Source of the DNA: Paenibacillus sp. LHD-117
GTDB taxonomy: Bacteria; Bacillota; Bacilli; Paenibacillales; Paenibacillaceae
NCBI RefSeq assembly: GCF_030929555.1
Contig: NZ_JAVFVT010000045.1
Coordinates: 1 to 64,000 of the forward strand
Length of the DNA stretch: 64,000 nucleotides
Direction of reading: 5' to 3'
Part shown: positions 54,643-64,000 of the stretch, piece by piece
How positions within the stretch are numbered: the stretch's first letter is position 1
Layout: each line of letters begins with the position of its first letter
Made by a program: the position numbers and the translations under genes
Notes under the pieces: generated by a model
Told to the model about the DNA's origin: nothing
The model's input: only the letters and a program-made list of their open reading frames with translations
Database searches by the model: none

Positions 54643-56217
54643 TCAATATCCGTGTGCGCTCTCTTTATATTCCTTCGGCGTCATCCCCGTTAAGCTTTTG
54701 AACAGCTTGCTGAAATAGCGAGGGCTGTCATAGCCGACCATTTGGCAAATCTCATACACCTTTAATGCGGGATTTTTCAACAATTCCTTGGCTCGCATGA
54801 TTCTGACCTCTGTCACATAGTCGAGATAATTTTTGCCCGTCTTTTCTTTGAACAAACGGCTTAAGTAGATCGGATGGATAAAGAACACATTGGATAGTGT
54901 TGTTAAGCTGATATCCTGCGCATAATGCTCATCGATATAGCGCTGCACCTTGGCAATTGTATGGCTTGACTTCGCTTCCTGATCCGATGGGTTCAGTTCC
55001 TGATTCATCCGATCGAGGGCGTCTGCAATGCTTTTCTTCATGCTGGTCACGTCGGAAGATAGCAGCATGGCCCGAATAGACACGAACAGGGCAGTATCTG
55101 TTTGGGAAGGAGACTTTATGTTATGGATGCTATAAAGATGCTGGCTGATCATAAACAGAATCTGGATGCAGAAAGCTTGGATTTCATGAGGTTTGCAGCC
55201 TTCGTAATTCATGGCATCAATTGTGGAATAAATAATCGATTCGATTCGGATCCACTGCTCAGGCGAGGCCAGTAGATCCAGGATTTCGGCAGCCAGAGTC
55301 TCATCAATCCGATAGTTGGTCAACAGCACATGATCAATCTCGCGATAATAAGTTATCTTCCGGTCAAGGTGGATCATTGCATATTGCAGTGCGCGTCCAG
55401 CTTCCAAGTATGCCTCTTTCAAATGAACAAGTCGACGGTGCTTTTCACTGATTCCCAGTACAGCCTCGATCTGATGATTTTGCAGATTTTCTGTCAGCGC
55501 TTTCAAATAACTAGCGGTCATATCTTCATCCACCTGAGGCATCCAAAAGCAAGCGATCTCGCTCCGTTCATTATTGAAGACCCAGACTGAGCCCTTTTCA
55601 TCAGCAGCTTGGCTGGCGATTCGAGAAATGAGTTCCTTACCATCGTTCAGAACCGATTGTTCGCTTAAGAACTTCTCGATTTGAATCCGGATTAAACAGT
55701 ATTCACGGTCCCATGGCAATCCGGCAAGCGCAGCCTGCTCCTCCTGATCATCGACAATATAACCTTTCGCCAAGCTGTTTAATACATGATTAAGATGTAT
55801 CTGCCTATATTCTTTTCGGTTTCGCTCCTCCTGGCGTTCCAGGTCCAACTCCTTCTTGATGTTGATCAACAGTTTTTTCAGCTCTCCAAAGTTTACGGGC
55901 TTCGTGAGAAAATCGCTCGCCCCGAGCCGCAAAGCCTGCCTCGCGTATTCAAATTCGCCATATCCGCTTAAAATAATCGTACGCACACCAGGATATTCGG
56001 ACTGGATGATTTCCATAAGCTGCAGCCCGTTCTGAACCGGCATCCGAATATCGCTAATGACAAGATCGACAGGCGAGGACTCCATATATACAAGGGCTTG
56101 AGCTGCCGAGCTTGCGGAAGAGACAACCTGATAACCAAGCTCTTCCCAATTGATAAATCGGGTTAATCCGTCGCATACAATTTCTTCATCGTCTACAAGC
56201 AATACCTTTACATACAT
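54643..56217 (-). CDS. YesN-type AraC-family response regulator
   Basis: The 524-residue regulator has a receiver with Asp in LVISDIRMPVQNG and Lys in FLTKPVN, and a C-terminal AraC domain (ISLTTLSNVFFIHPIYLSRLF ... VYEICQMVGYDSPRYFSKLF). I chose ATG 56217, since AGGAG is seven bases upstream; an ATG two codons earlier is too close to that site. It lies 43 bp after its kinase gene. Confidence 0.92.
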   Translation of the reverse strand: MYVKVLLVDDEEIVCDGLTRFINWEELGYQVVSSASSAAQALVYMESSPVDLVISDIRMPVQNGLQLMEIIQSEYPGVRTIILSGYGEFEYARQALRLGASDFLTKPVNFGELKKLLINIKKELDLERQEERNRKEYRQIHLNHVLNSLAKGYIVDDQEEQAALAGLPWDREYCLIRIQIEKFLSEQSVLNDGKELISRIASQAADEKGSVWVFNNERSEIACFWMPQVDEDMTASYLKALTENLQNHQIEAVLGISEKHRRLVHLKEAYLEAGRALQYAMIHLDRKITYYREIDHVLLTNYRIDETLAAEILDLLASPEQWIRIESIIYSTIDAMNYEGCKPHEIQAFCIQILFMISQHLYSIHNIKSPSQTDTALFVSIRAMLLSSDVTSMKKSIADALDRMNQELNPSDQEAKSSHTIAKVQRYIDEHYAQDISLTTLSNVFFIHPIYLSRLFKEKTGKNYLDYVTEVRIMRAKELLKNPALKVYEICQMVGYDSPRYFSKLFKSLTGMTPKEYKESAHGY

Positions 56218-56260
56218 GTCCATTCTCCTGTTCTCATCATGGATGTGAAGTGCTCCCAGC

Positions 56261-58120
56261 CTACTTCTCGATTGCCGGCAGCCTTATGAGCGCGGTAGTG
56301 CCGACTCCAAGCTCACTCGTTATGTCTAGTCCGCAGCTTTCCCCGTAGAGCAGCTTCAATCTCTGATTGACATTGTAAAGAGCGATGCTGCCCTGAGGCG
56401 AGTTGTCGCTTAGCAGGGAATCCTTTAGCTCCGTCAGCCTGCCCGGTTGAATTCCTGCTCCGTTATCGGTTACACGGATCAGCACGATGGAATGCTCCAT
56501 TGTTCCCGTTATGCTAATTCTCGCTTCCGCCCCCACTTCATGAAAGGCATGGATGACCGCATTCTCAATGAGAGGCTGGATGGTCAGCCTTGGAATGTAG
56601 AAGCTCTTCGTATTTAAATCAAAATCAATTGTGAGCGAAATAGGGGCGCGATGTCTAAAGTTAATGACATCAATATAGGTCAGCGCATGGGTCAATTCCA
56701 TTTCAATCGGGATCACTTCTTCACCCTTGTTGATAGTTATACGCATCAATTTGCAGAAATCATCGATCATTCGGGTTGCTTTGCTTTCACCGCCAGCCTC
56801 ATACATCGCTTCCCAGCGTATGATGTCTAATGTGTTATATAGGAAATGGGGATTAATCTGCATCTGGAGAACATTTAATTCGGCTGTTGCTTGGTTCAGT
56901 TCTAACGTTTTCTGTTTGATTTCCGAGACGTAGATTTGATCGATCAACGTCTTCGTATGATCCGCCATATTGATAAATTGGTTGCCTAATAAGGTAATCT
57001 CGTCCTGACCAGAAGGTGTATAGCTGACATTGAATTCATTGCTGGGAAAAGCGCCCATGGCCCTCATCAGCTTATTTAATGGCTGCGAGATGCTGATTGT
57101 CGTCCAATAAGCAACAATAATGGACAGCATAATAAGCACGGCTACAATCGAAAGGCATAGGTTGCGGATGTTGTAGGCCGGCTGCAGCAGCTTGTCTTTG
57201 TCAACGATATGAACAACGGACAAATCCGTATAAGGAACCTGCTTGTAAACAATAAATACTCGGGTCCCGTCCATCTTGCCGTTATAGACACCCTCCCTGT
57301 TGGATGCAATCAGCGGAACAATATCTCTTGCTGTGGAGAAGTTAGGCTCGGATATATTCAGATTAATGCCCATAATAGCCCCGTTCGGACCAGTAAGAAA
57401 CGTATTTCCGCTTCCGTAGAAGGCATAGGATTTCAACGAATCCGTGAGCACGCCTACCTTGATATTCAAGACGAGTACGCCAACAAAGTCGTGGGTCTCC
57501 ATATCATAGACGGCTTGAGTCATCGTTATGAGATCTGTCATACCATATTTAATGGTCTCGCTTTTGTAGAAAAGATCAGTGACTCTGCTTGTATCAAACC
57601 AAACGGGATATCCATGCTGCTCCATGGCAGCGGTATAAAACTCGCTCTCTCGAAAGCGCTTTAAATCGCGGATATAACCGCCGCTTCGTTCTCCATAGCT
57701 GTCAATCATCGTGTACTGGTCCGTTGGCGTAACGACTTGCAGGCTTGCAATATATCCGTTGTTCATAGCTACGGAGTTCAGCTTTCGTCCGACCGCAAGG
57801 CGGTCTTCCATCGAGGCGTATCGCAAAGCGCTTATTATCGCGCTATCGGAATAGATTTGAACCGCCGCACGCTCAAAGGAATTCAACTTATCCGTTATTT
57901 GAACATTAACATTCTGAACGAGCAAGGATAGAAACTTTTCCATGTTCGTTTCAATTTCATTGACGTACTTGTTGTACGTGAAGAACGTAATGAACAGAGA
58001 CGGCAAAATAATAAGAACAAAAAACGCAACTACCAGCCGCTGGAAGATACGGGTGGAACGCAGCGCCTTAATCATGACATGAGAAAAATGAACGAATCGA
58101 TTTTGGATCCCTCTGATCAT
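56261..58120 (-). CDS. YesM-type sensor histidine kinase
   Basis: This 619-residue kinase has membrane helices at about 28-50 and 320-345 flanking an extracytoplasmic dCache-like sensor. A HAMP-like region, LQMQINPHFLYNTL with H425 and a HATPase domain (DNGAGIQPGR) follow. It is encoded between the binding-protein gene and the YesN gene on the same strand, so the three likely form one unit. Confidence 0.92.
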   Translation of the reverse strand: MIRGIQNRFVHFSHVMIKALRSTRIFQRLVVAFFVLIILPSLFITFFTYNKYVNEIETNMEKFLSLLVQNVNVQITDKLNSFERAAVQIYSDSAIISALRYASMEDRLAVGRKLNSVAMNNGYIASLQVVTPTDQYTMIDSYGERSGGYIRDLKRFRESEFYTAAMEQHGYPVWFDTSRVTDLFYKSETIKYGMTDLITMTQAVYDMETHDFVGVLVLNIKVGVLTDSLKSYAFYGSGNTFLTGPNGAIMGINLNISEPNFSTARDIVPLIASNREGVYNGKMDGTRVFIVYKQVPYTDLSVVHIVDKDKLLQPAYNIRNLCLSIVAVLIMLSIIVAYWTTISISQPLNKLMRAMGAFPSNEFNVSYTPSGQDEITLLGNQFINMADHTKTLIDQIYVSEIKQKTLELNQATAELNVLQMQINPHFLYNTLDIIRWEAMYEAGGESKATRMIDDFCKLMRITINKGEEVIPIEMELTHALTYIDVINFRHRAPISLTIDFDLNTKSFYIPRLTIQPLIENAVIHAFHEVGAEARISITGTMEHSIVLIRVTDNGAGIQPGRLTELKDSLLSDNSPQGSIALYNVNQRLKLLYGESCGLDITSELGVGTTALIRLPAIEK

Positions 58121-58184
58121 TATATAAGCCCACCTAATTTTTTACCTTGCAAGATTTATTTCCATTATAGATGAATTCAATGAA

Positions 58185-58213
58185 AAGAAGAACTGCAGGA
58201 GGCAGTTCTTCTT
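58185..58213 (-). terminator. Hairpin after the binding-protein gene
   Basis: AAGAAGAACTGC and GCAGTTCTTCTT form a 12-bp stem with a short loop. On the minus strand it is followed by TTCATTG, so it can end or attenuate the transcript between binding protein and kinase. Confidence 0.75.
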
Positions 58214-58233
58214 CTTACCATATATGGTATTAA

Positions 58234-59610
58234 CTATTGTTTGGATTTCTCGTTAAAACTATCCAATACTTCCGAGGCAGCCAGCTTCTGAGCCGCTTCG
58301 AATTCTTTGGTCGGATCTGCATTCGGATCCGTCAGCAATTTCTGTACGGCGCGATCCACGTAGACACCGAAGTCGGCTTTACCGTAGAATTCAAGTCGGC
58401 CGACGTCCGTTACGCTCTTCAGCACTTCGGCGTACTCTTCAGGGAAGTCGAAGAAATCATTGATGTTCAGATCGTCGCGAACCATAACTACAGGGTTGCC
58501 CGCACCTTTGCTGGCAATATTCTGGAAATTTTTCGTCATGTAATCCTTAGAAATTTGGTATTTGATGTACTCCCAAGCGGCATCCTTCTTCTCTTGTGTC
58601 GTTTTCGCATTAATCACAAAGGTGCTGCCGCCAATGGCTGTAGCGGTTTTGCCGGATGGACCTGCCGGCGGCAGCATCAATCCGATGTCCTCCGGCTTCA
58701 TGCCGAGCGAGATGGCCCAGCTGACCCAGTCGCCGGCGAACGGCATCATACCAATCTTGCCCTGAGCGAACTTCTCAATCAGATTGTCAAATTTCAACGT
58801 AAGGTCGGATTGCAACACCTTATCGGCGCGCAGCTGCTTATAGAACTCTGCAGCCTTGATTACAGCAGGATCCGTAAACGTCATTTCAGCTGTACCGTCA
58901 GCATTTTGTTTCGTTAAATCTCCACCGGCCTGCCATACATAGTATTGGAAGAACCATTCGGTCCATTCCGCCGCAAGAGTTGAGTAGCCGGATACTTGAC
59001 TGGAAGGATCGTTAATTTTCTTAGCCACTTCCAACGCTTCATCCCAAGTTTTAGGAAGCTCCGTTATACCTGCTTTTTCAAACAAGGCTTTGTTATAGCC
59101 GAACAGCATGGGGGAAACGCCATTCGGAACACCCATGACTTTTCCGTCTACTGTAAACATATCGACATACGTTTTATTGAAATTGCTCCATTCGTCCCAG
59201 TTATCAACATAGTTGTTCAGCGGCTCCAGAATTCCCGCCTTCATATATTTATCCATCATCGTAAAGGAAACACTTACAAAATCAGGAGCATTGCCGGCCG
59301 CAACCGCTTGATAGAATTCATTCCCTGGGTCGCCTTCCTTCACGACTTTGTTCAACGTGATGTGAGGATGGCTGTCCAGGAATTCCTTTTCCATTTGAGC
59401 TCCGAAATCATCCTGCTCGCGGCTTGTGACCCAAATCGTCAGGGTGACGGGTTCCGGCTGCTCTTTCTTATCGCCTGTATTGGCAGAGGGAGTTGAACTT
59501 TCTTGCCCGCCCGTATTGGACGAATTGCCATTGTTGCTGCCGCAAGCGCTTAATACTGAAACCAGAAGAATGAGGGACAATAATGTCAGAAGCGTTCTTC
59601 TTTTTGTCAT
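58234..59610 (-). CDS. Sugar-binding lipoprotein
   Basis: The 458-residue family 1 solute-binding protein has lipobox LSAC (Cys about residue 23), a Ser/Asn-rich linker, then VTLTIWVTSREQDDFGAQME and further typical motifs. GGAGGTC precedes the ATG. It is divergent from two permease genes at 59911 and 60867, with which it should form one importer, and is followed by a YesMN pair. Confidence 0.88.
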   Translation of the reverse strand: MTKRRTLLTLLSLILLVSVLSACGSNNGNSSNTGGQESSTPSANTGDKKEQPEPVTLTIWVTSREQDDFGAQMEKEFLDSHPHITLNKVVKEGDPGNEFYQAVAAGNAPDFVSVSFTMMDKYMKAGILEPLNNYVDNWDEWSNFNKTYVDMFTVDGKVMGVPNGVSPMLFGYNKALFEKAGITELPKTWDEALEVAKKINDPSSQVSGYSTLAAEWTEWFFQYYVWQAGGDLTKQNADGTAEMTFTDPAVIKAAEFYKQLRADKVLQSDLTLKFDNLIEKFAQGKIGMMPFAGDWVSWAISLGMKPEDIGLMLPPAGPSGKTATAIGGSTFVINAKTTQEKKDAAWEYIKYQISKDYMTKNFQNIASKGAGNPVVMVRDDLNINDFFDFPEEYAEVLKSVTDVGRLEFYGKADFGVYVDRAVQKLLTDPNADPTKEFEAAQKLAASEVLDSFNEKSKQ

Positions 59611-59743
59611 CTGTTTGACCTCCGTTTGTATTGGTTTTTTCCGCCAAAACGAGTTCGTTATGAGCGTTAAGTAAAGTCTAGATCAGTTTTTTCGAAATTT
59701 ATAGGCTGTGGATTGAACCTAATGGTACCTAAATTCAACTTTA

Positions 59744-59757
59744 TGATAGCGCTTTAT
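59744..59757 (-). promoter_or_regulatory. CcpA-box-like site in the divergent promoter region
   Basis: On the minus strand ATAAAGCGCTATCA matches the last 12 positions of the cre consensus (TGWAAGCGNTWNCA). It lies in the 300-bp gap between the binding-protein and permease genes, which otherwise holds only promoter-like AT-rich DNA. Confidence 0.4.
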
Positions 59758-59910
59758 TTATTTTCGATCCCCTCATTATCCGACAGCTTGATACCTGCAC
59801 AAAAAGTAAAAAACAGGTCCCCTTAATATTAATTATGCATCCTACCGTCCGCCGCCGCCGATTGATAACCTAATATTCAAGACCATACATTCAGAAACGG
59901 AGGTTACATC

Positions 59911-60810
59911 ATGGCAGCCCAAACGCCCTCAAAAAAATGGCTGAATCAATCAACCAGACACAAGCTAGCTCCATGGTTATTGCTCGCGGCGCCGATTTTA
60001 TTAACCGCGTGGCTCAAGTACTACCTTATATTTAAAGCGTTTTATATTTCACTTTTCGATTACGATCCGATCAATTCTCCCGGCAGATTTATTGGATTCG
60101 ACAACTACAGCCGCATGTTTTCCACAAGCTATTACTGGCAGGCTTGGGAGAATACATTTGCCTTTCTGATCCTGAGCTTAATTATGGCTTTTTTTATTCC
60201 GATTATTCAAGCTCTGTTCCTTAATGAAATATCGCGCTGGAAGCAGGCGTTTATGACCCTGTACATCCTGCCGGCGCTTATCCCGACTGCTGTAAACGTC
60301 ATCATTTGGAAATGGATCTGGCATCCGGATTACGGTGTTGCGAATCAGATCGTTACCTTTTTCGGAGGTCAGCCCCAAGCCTGGTTAAGCGATCCTTCCT
60401 TAACGAAGTTCTCGATCATCTTCCCGGGCGTCATCGGAGGAGGAATCAGCGTACTGCTCTATTTGTCGGCCATCCAGGGCATCTCCAAAGATATCGTGGA
60501 ATCCGCTCAATTGGACGGTTGCGTCGGTTGGAAGCGAATTCGTTATATCATCTTGCCAAACATCCGATTCTTAATTTTCATCCAACTGGTTATGGCGGTG
60601 ATCCAGACGATGCAAATTCTCGATATCCCTTATATGTTTGCTTCCGGCGGTCCGAGCGGTGCGTCAACATCGATGGGCATCTATATCTTCAACACCTTCA
60701 AGCAGGATTTCAATTACGGTCGGGGCTCTGCAGCCTCCATGGTCTTGCTGATTGTCATTGCTGTCATATCCGCCATACAAATGCGACTGGATCGTACAGA
60801 AAGAGACTAG
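59911..60810 (+). CDS. Sugar ABC transporter permease (MalF type)
   Basis: The 299-residue membrane protein has six helices and EAA loop ESAQLDGCVGWKRIR near residue 195. CGGAGGTTAC precedes the ATG. It heads an operon with a second permease and a beta-helix protein. Its binding protein is the divergent gene on the other strand. Confidence 0.9.
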   Translation: MAAQTPSKKWLNQSTRHKLAPWLLLAAPILLTAWLKYYLIFKAFYISLFDYDPINSPGRFIGFDNYSRMFSTSYYWQAWENTFAFLILSLIMAFFIPIIQALFLNEISRWKQAFMTLYILPALIPTAVNVIIWKWIWHPDYGVANQIVTFFGGQPQAWLSDPSLTKFSIIFPGVIGGGISVLLYLSAIQGISKDIVESAQLDGCVGWKRIRYIILPNIRFLIFIQLVMAVIQTMQILDIPYMFASGGPSGASTSMGIYIFNTFKQDFNYGRGSAASMVLLIVIAVISAIQMRLDRTERD

Positions 60811-60866
60811 AAGAGGTTGTTCAAACCGGACTTTTTGAACACGACTAAAAGGAGGAGGTCTTAAGC

Positions 60867-62207
60867 ATGGAAAAAGAAAAAAAACACGGCGCGGACAAGT
60901 GGCTACAAATCGTCGCTTACGTCGTTACCATCGGATTTGTCGTCCTGCTGCTCTACCCGCTGCTCTATACGATTAGCAATTCAGCCAAAGACAATGTGAA
61001 GATTTACGATATGCCGCCAAGCATCCTTCCAGATCGCGCGCAAAGCATGACCGTCGTTGTCGATTATTCAAAACTAGGGTCGGTCAGCGAGCAGGATTTA
61101 CTCGATGCCGCGATGCGCGACAATGCGCTCGCCATGTTCTCGACCGGCTATGAGCTGCCTCGAGAATCGATATTTGAGATCCAATTTTATGGAGTGAAGG
61201 ACAACAAGACCGTTTTCTATTCGAGAGCCCATAAGATGAAGCTGGAGCTGATTCGCGACTTTGGCGTCTACCAGGGCAGTGTCGTGAAATCCGATGTGCT
61301 GCTGCACGGCGATCGATATGTAAGAGCGAACAACACAATTGGTTACAAATTCGATCCGAACGGCCTTGACAACAAGCCCAAGTTATCGAGCTTGAATGAC
61401 AAGTATACCACGACATTGTCGGGTTTATTTTCCGAGATATACGATTTGAACGGCGAATTGACCAGCACTGGCGTGAAGACAAAAAATATGCTGCTGCTGG
61501 AAAGCTTCGTGTACTATCTGCAGATGCCGTCCTATGTTTATTCGCAGAATGAGACGATTGCTGAGTACGGCTTCCTAACGTTTATTTTCAATACAGTTGT
61601 TGTCATCGGGTGGGCGATTATTTCGCAGGTGTTCCTTTGTTCGATTTCTGCCTTTGCCATCTCCAGACTGCTCAGTCCAAAGGCCGGGCGCTACGTGCTG
61701 CTGTATTTCCTGGGAGCGATGATGATTCCATTCGCGTCGATCATGCTGCCGCAGCTTATCATGTATAAATCAATGGGATCTTATAACAATTACGCGGCGC
61801 TGCTGCTGCCGTTCCTGTACCCGTTCGGATTTTATGTGTACTTATTTAAAGGGTTCTTCGACCGGATTCCGAACGATTACTTTGAAGCCGCAAGGATAGA
61901 CGGGGCAAGCAGCTTCTTCCTGTACGCAAAAATTATGATGCCGCTGTCGAAGCCGATCATCTCTCTGATCGCGCTGCAGACGTTTATCGGCAACTGGAAC
62001 GATTTCTTCTGGGCATGGATGGTTACGGAAAACCAAAGTCTCTGGACCTTGAATGTAGCGCTGTACAACCTGTCCATGAACGGCAATACGAAGCAAAACT
62101 TCATTCTCGGGCTTTCGCTCGTCATGATTGTTCCGGTTATATTAGCAACCGCATTGTCCTCCAAGCAATTGAAGCAAAGCATTATGTCATCTGGAGTGAA
62201 AGGGTGA
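60867..62207 (+). CDS. MalG-type permease with large extracytoplasmic insertion
   Basis: At 446 residues this is about 150 longer than usual MalG-type permeases. Helix 1 (~13-33) is followed by some 195 residues, predicted to lie outside, before helix 2 (~235). That loop (about 45-225) is mixed alpha/beta, including KSDVLLHGDRYVRANNTIGY. The remainder is a normal permease with EAA loop EAARIDGASSFFLYAKI and C-terminal MSSGVKG. RBS is AAGGAGGAGG. The insert could contact the binding protein or sugar. Confidence 0.88.
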   Translation: MEKEKKHGADKWLQIVAYVVTIGFVVLLLYPLLYTISNSAKDNVKIYDMPPSILPDRAQSMTVVVDYSKLGSVSEQDLLDAAMRDNALAMFSTGYELPRESIFEIQFYGVKDNKTVFYSRAHKMKLELIRDFGVYQGSVVKSDVLLHGDRYVRANNTIGYKFDPNGLDNKPKLSSLNDKYTTTLSGLFSEIYDLNGELTSTGVKTKNMLLLESFVYYLQMPSYVYSQNETIAEYGFLTFIFNTVVVIGWAIISQVFLCSISAFAISRLLSPKAGRYVLLYFLGAMMIPFASIMLPQLIMYKSMGSYNNYAALLLPFLYPFGFYVYLFKGFFDRIPNDYFEAARIDGASSFFLYAKIMMPLSKPIISLIALQTFIGNWNDFFWAWMVTENQSLWTLNVALYNLSMNGNTKQNFILGLSLVMIVPVILATALSSKQLKQSIMSSGVKG

Positions 62208-62213
62208 TCATTC

Positions 62214-64000
62214 ATGTTAACTGATAAAATGTTAGATATTGTTATTGATTTGCCCCAGCCGCCAGAGGAACGTGTCATTAATGTACTCGACTTCGGCGCC
62301 TCTACGGATCCTTCCTTCTGCAACCAGCTTGTGTTTCAACAGGCTATCAATCATTGCAAGGAAACAGGGGCCTCCCGGCTCCTTATTCCTTACGGCGTTT
62401 ATTACTTTCATTCAAACCCGCTTGGAGACGCTTTTCTGACCTTTGACGGGTTGATCGATTTTACCGTGGACGGCTGCGGGTCAGAGCTCCGATTTGGTTA
62501 CCCGAAGATGTTTACGAAGGTCATCAATTGCCACAGGGTTCGGCTTCACCGCCTTGTGCTGGATTGGAACTGGGAGATTGCGCCTTTGGCCAGTGTGGGA
62601 GTTGTTACGAACGTAGAAGAAGGCGGAGCTTACTTCGATATGGAGTTCCCGGCTTATATCGAGATTCCCGAGCAATGGCGGATCCATATCGTCGGGCCGT
62701 TTGATCCCGTTCGCTACACGCCTGGGACGACCGGCGGCATGGAGTACCGCCCTTATAAGAATGAGCATGCGCTTCTTAGCGAGCAGGCAGGGACAGACGC
62801 GGAGATGCAGAAGCTCGTCCGGGAGCTGTCGAACATTATTCTGGGCATGGAAAAAATCGGGCCGAATACGATGCGGTTTTACGCTTCCAAGCCCTCTTGG
62901 ACCGCCGCGCGGATCAAGCCGGGACAATGCTACAATCTGCGGCACTATGAGTATGATACAGTCGCTGTGTTCTTGTTTGACAGCAGCCACATCACCGTCG
63001 ACCGCGTCACCATCTATTCATGTCCAGGGAGCGGATTTGTCGGCAACGGCGCCATTCACCATATTCACCTGGACCATTGCAAGATTACGCAGCGTCCCGG
63101 CACAGACCGCCCGATTTCCACTTCTGTGGACTGCTTCCATATTGCCAACTCCAAAGGATATTTCATCATTGAGGATTGCGAGTTCGGGTATGCGGGAGAC
63201 GACTGCATCAACATCCATGACAACACCTCGATGGGCGTCAAGCGTGTGAATCAGCATACGTTAACGGCCTTGAGAGTAAGAAAAAATTCTCTGCTGTTCC
63301 AAATCGGGGACATCATCGAGCTGCGTAACCCGGACTTGTCGCCGATGTCGTTCCGATCTCCGTTGGTCGAGGTCAGCTACAACGAGGATGAGCATACATG
63401 CACGCTTACGTTTGAAAGCGCCTTGCCGGAGCAGCTGGATGAGAATACGGTGTTGTTTAACCGCCGATTCTCCACGGATCATTTCATCATCCGCAATAAC
63501 CGCTTTACCCATAACCGGGCTCGCGGCATCTTGATTCATGGCTCACATGGCATCGTGGAGCACAATGTGTTTGAGAATATTCAAGGGGCGGCGATTCAAA
63601 TTGAATCCGGCTGCGAATCCAGATGGTCGGAAGGAACTGGGGTACATCAGCTTGCAATCCGTCATAACATCTTCCGCAATTGCGATCTGAACGCTTGGCA
63701 AATGGCTGTCATTTACATGGGGGTATATCTGCCTGGCGGTAGAACGTCATATCCGATCTTCAGCGATATCTGGATTGAGCACAATACGATCGTCAACAGC
63801 CCTCGCATGGCGATGTTCCTTTCTTCCTGCCGCAATATTACGGTCCAGGGAAATGCCATCATCAATGCGAACCAAGTGCCGCTAGAGCAGCATCATTACG
63901 GCTCCAGCCAAGAAGAAGCGCCGATCTATGATGAAGTTTACCAGGGAACCATCTATCTTCTTCATGCGTCGGACGTGACGATTGCGAATAATAAATGTAT
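62214..64000 (+). CDS. Right-handed beta-helix protein, GH110-like (partial, runs off the window)
   Basis: The open frame has 595 codons and no stop before the window end. It starts at ATG 62214, six bases after the permease stop; the upstream GGAGTGAAAGGG can act as RBS. There is no signal peptide. After VINVLDFGASTDP it shows beta-helix repeats: FTVDGCGSELRFGYPKM, DCFHIANSKGYFIIEDCEFG, YAGDDCINIHDNTS, HNRARGILIHGSHGIVEHNV. These resemble GH110 alpha-galactosidases, including the paired Asp in GDDC. It probably acts in the cytoplasm on sugars from the adjacent importer. A pectin-lyase-fold enzyme of other specificity cannot be excluded. Confidence 0.7.
   Translation, partial: MLTDKMLDIVIDLPQPPEERVINVLDFGASTDPSFCNQLVFQQAINHCKETGASRLLIPYGVYYFHSNPLGDAFLTFDGLIDFTVDGCGSELRFGYPKMFTKVINCHRVRLHRLVLDWNWEIAPLASVGVVTNVEEGGAYFDMEFPAYIEIPEQWRIHIVGPFDPVRYTPGTTGGMEYRPYKNEHALLSEQAGTDAEMQKLVRELSNIILGMEKIGPNTMRFYASKPSWTAARIKPGQCYNLRHYEYDTVAVFLFDSSHITVDRVTIYSCPGSGFVGNGAIHHIHLDHCKITQRPGTDRPISTSVDCFHIANSKGYFIIEDCEFGYAGDDCINIHDNTSMGVKRVNQHTLTALRVRKNSLLFQIGDIIELRNPDLSPMSFRSPLVEVSYNEDEHTCTLTFESALPEQLDENTVLFNRRFSTDHFIIRNNRFTHNRARGILIHGSHGIVEHNVFENIQGAAIQIESGCESRWSEGTGVHQLAIRHNIFRNCDLNAWQMAVIYMGVYLPGGRTSYPIFSDIWIEHNTIVNSPRMAMFLSSCRNITVQGNAIINANQVPLEQHHYGSSQEEAPIYDEVYQGTIYLLHASDVTIANNKC

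Noticed and set aside
1..64000. CRISPR array, tRNA or rRNA genes
   Set aside because: No regularly spaced direct repeats with unique spacers, no cloverleaf with CCA-like ends and no rRNA-like sequence were noticed. A covariance-model scan would be decisive for small RNAs.

Overview
The window looks like a chromosomal stretch of a Paenibacillus- or Cohnella-type Bacillota. The reasons are strong purine-rich ribosome binding sites, lipoprotein solute-binding proteins, several YesM/YesN-type two-component pairs sitting next to carbohydrate ABC transporters that lack their own ATPase, and very large secreted glycosidases with Big_2, CBM-like, cohesin and dockerin modules. Base composition is mosaic: about 1-11.5 kb and 28-35 kb read AT-rich, while about 12-27.8 kb and 36-45 kb are clearly GC-richer. 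Scars of decayed genes and mobile DNA lie at several of the boundaries.

Layout. (1) 1-5.2 kb: a decayed mntR, a membrane-anchored cupredoxin, an IS-like remnant, then a module of a Tat-exported two-domain multicopper oxidase, a ZIP metal transporter, TatA and TatC, closed by a tyrosine-recombinase fragment. (2) 5.4-21.2 kb: a host-glycan (mucin-like) degradation locus. It holds a 2016-residue secreted enzyme combining a GH123-type and a sialidase-type domain, an NgcEFG-like sugar importer, a secreted GH84 N-acetylglucosaminidase, and a broken GH110-like gene. The two intact enzymes and the broken one all end in cohesin plus dockerin; an orphan dockerin piece and a YetF fragment are also present. 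(3) 21.4-27.8 kb, minus strand: an SsuABC/TauABC-like importer, a sensor kinase, a LuxR-type regulator and a cytoplasmic sulfatase in one probable operon. (4) 28.1-35.1 kb: a sugar importer with YesN and YesM, including an 18-base G run at a ribosome binding site. (5) 35.2-36.3 kb: remnants of a VOC/YCII/ECF-sigma operon. (6) 36.3-44.8 kb: an AraC-type regulator and a sialic-acid operon (SBP, two permeases, a YjhC/NanOx-like oxidoreductase, YhcH, ROK kinase, NanA, NanE). (7) 45.2-54 kb: a cytoplasmic GH123-like protein, a YesMN pair and a second YesMN-linked importer; the GH123-like gene and the importer share an upstream element. (8) 54.2-64 kb: a decayed CBM-like piece, a third YesMN pair, a solute-binding protein, two permeases (one with an unusual insertion) and a beta-helix GH110-like gene that runs off the window.

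How it may work together (inference): secreted multi-domain enzymes strip sialic acid, GalNAc/GlcNAc and perhaps alpha-galactose from sialylated glycoproteins and could assemble through cohesin-dockerin contacts. The NgcEFG-like importer takes up GlcNAc-type sugars. The nan operon, which carries a NanOx homologue, takes up and breaks down sialic acid and probably its 2,7-anhydro form. The sulfatase operon would handle sulfated sugars. The carbohydrate importers must borrow an MsmX-type ATPase from elsewhere. No tRNA, rRNA or CRISPR array was seen.
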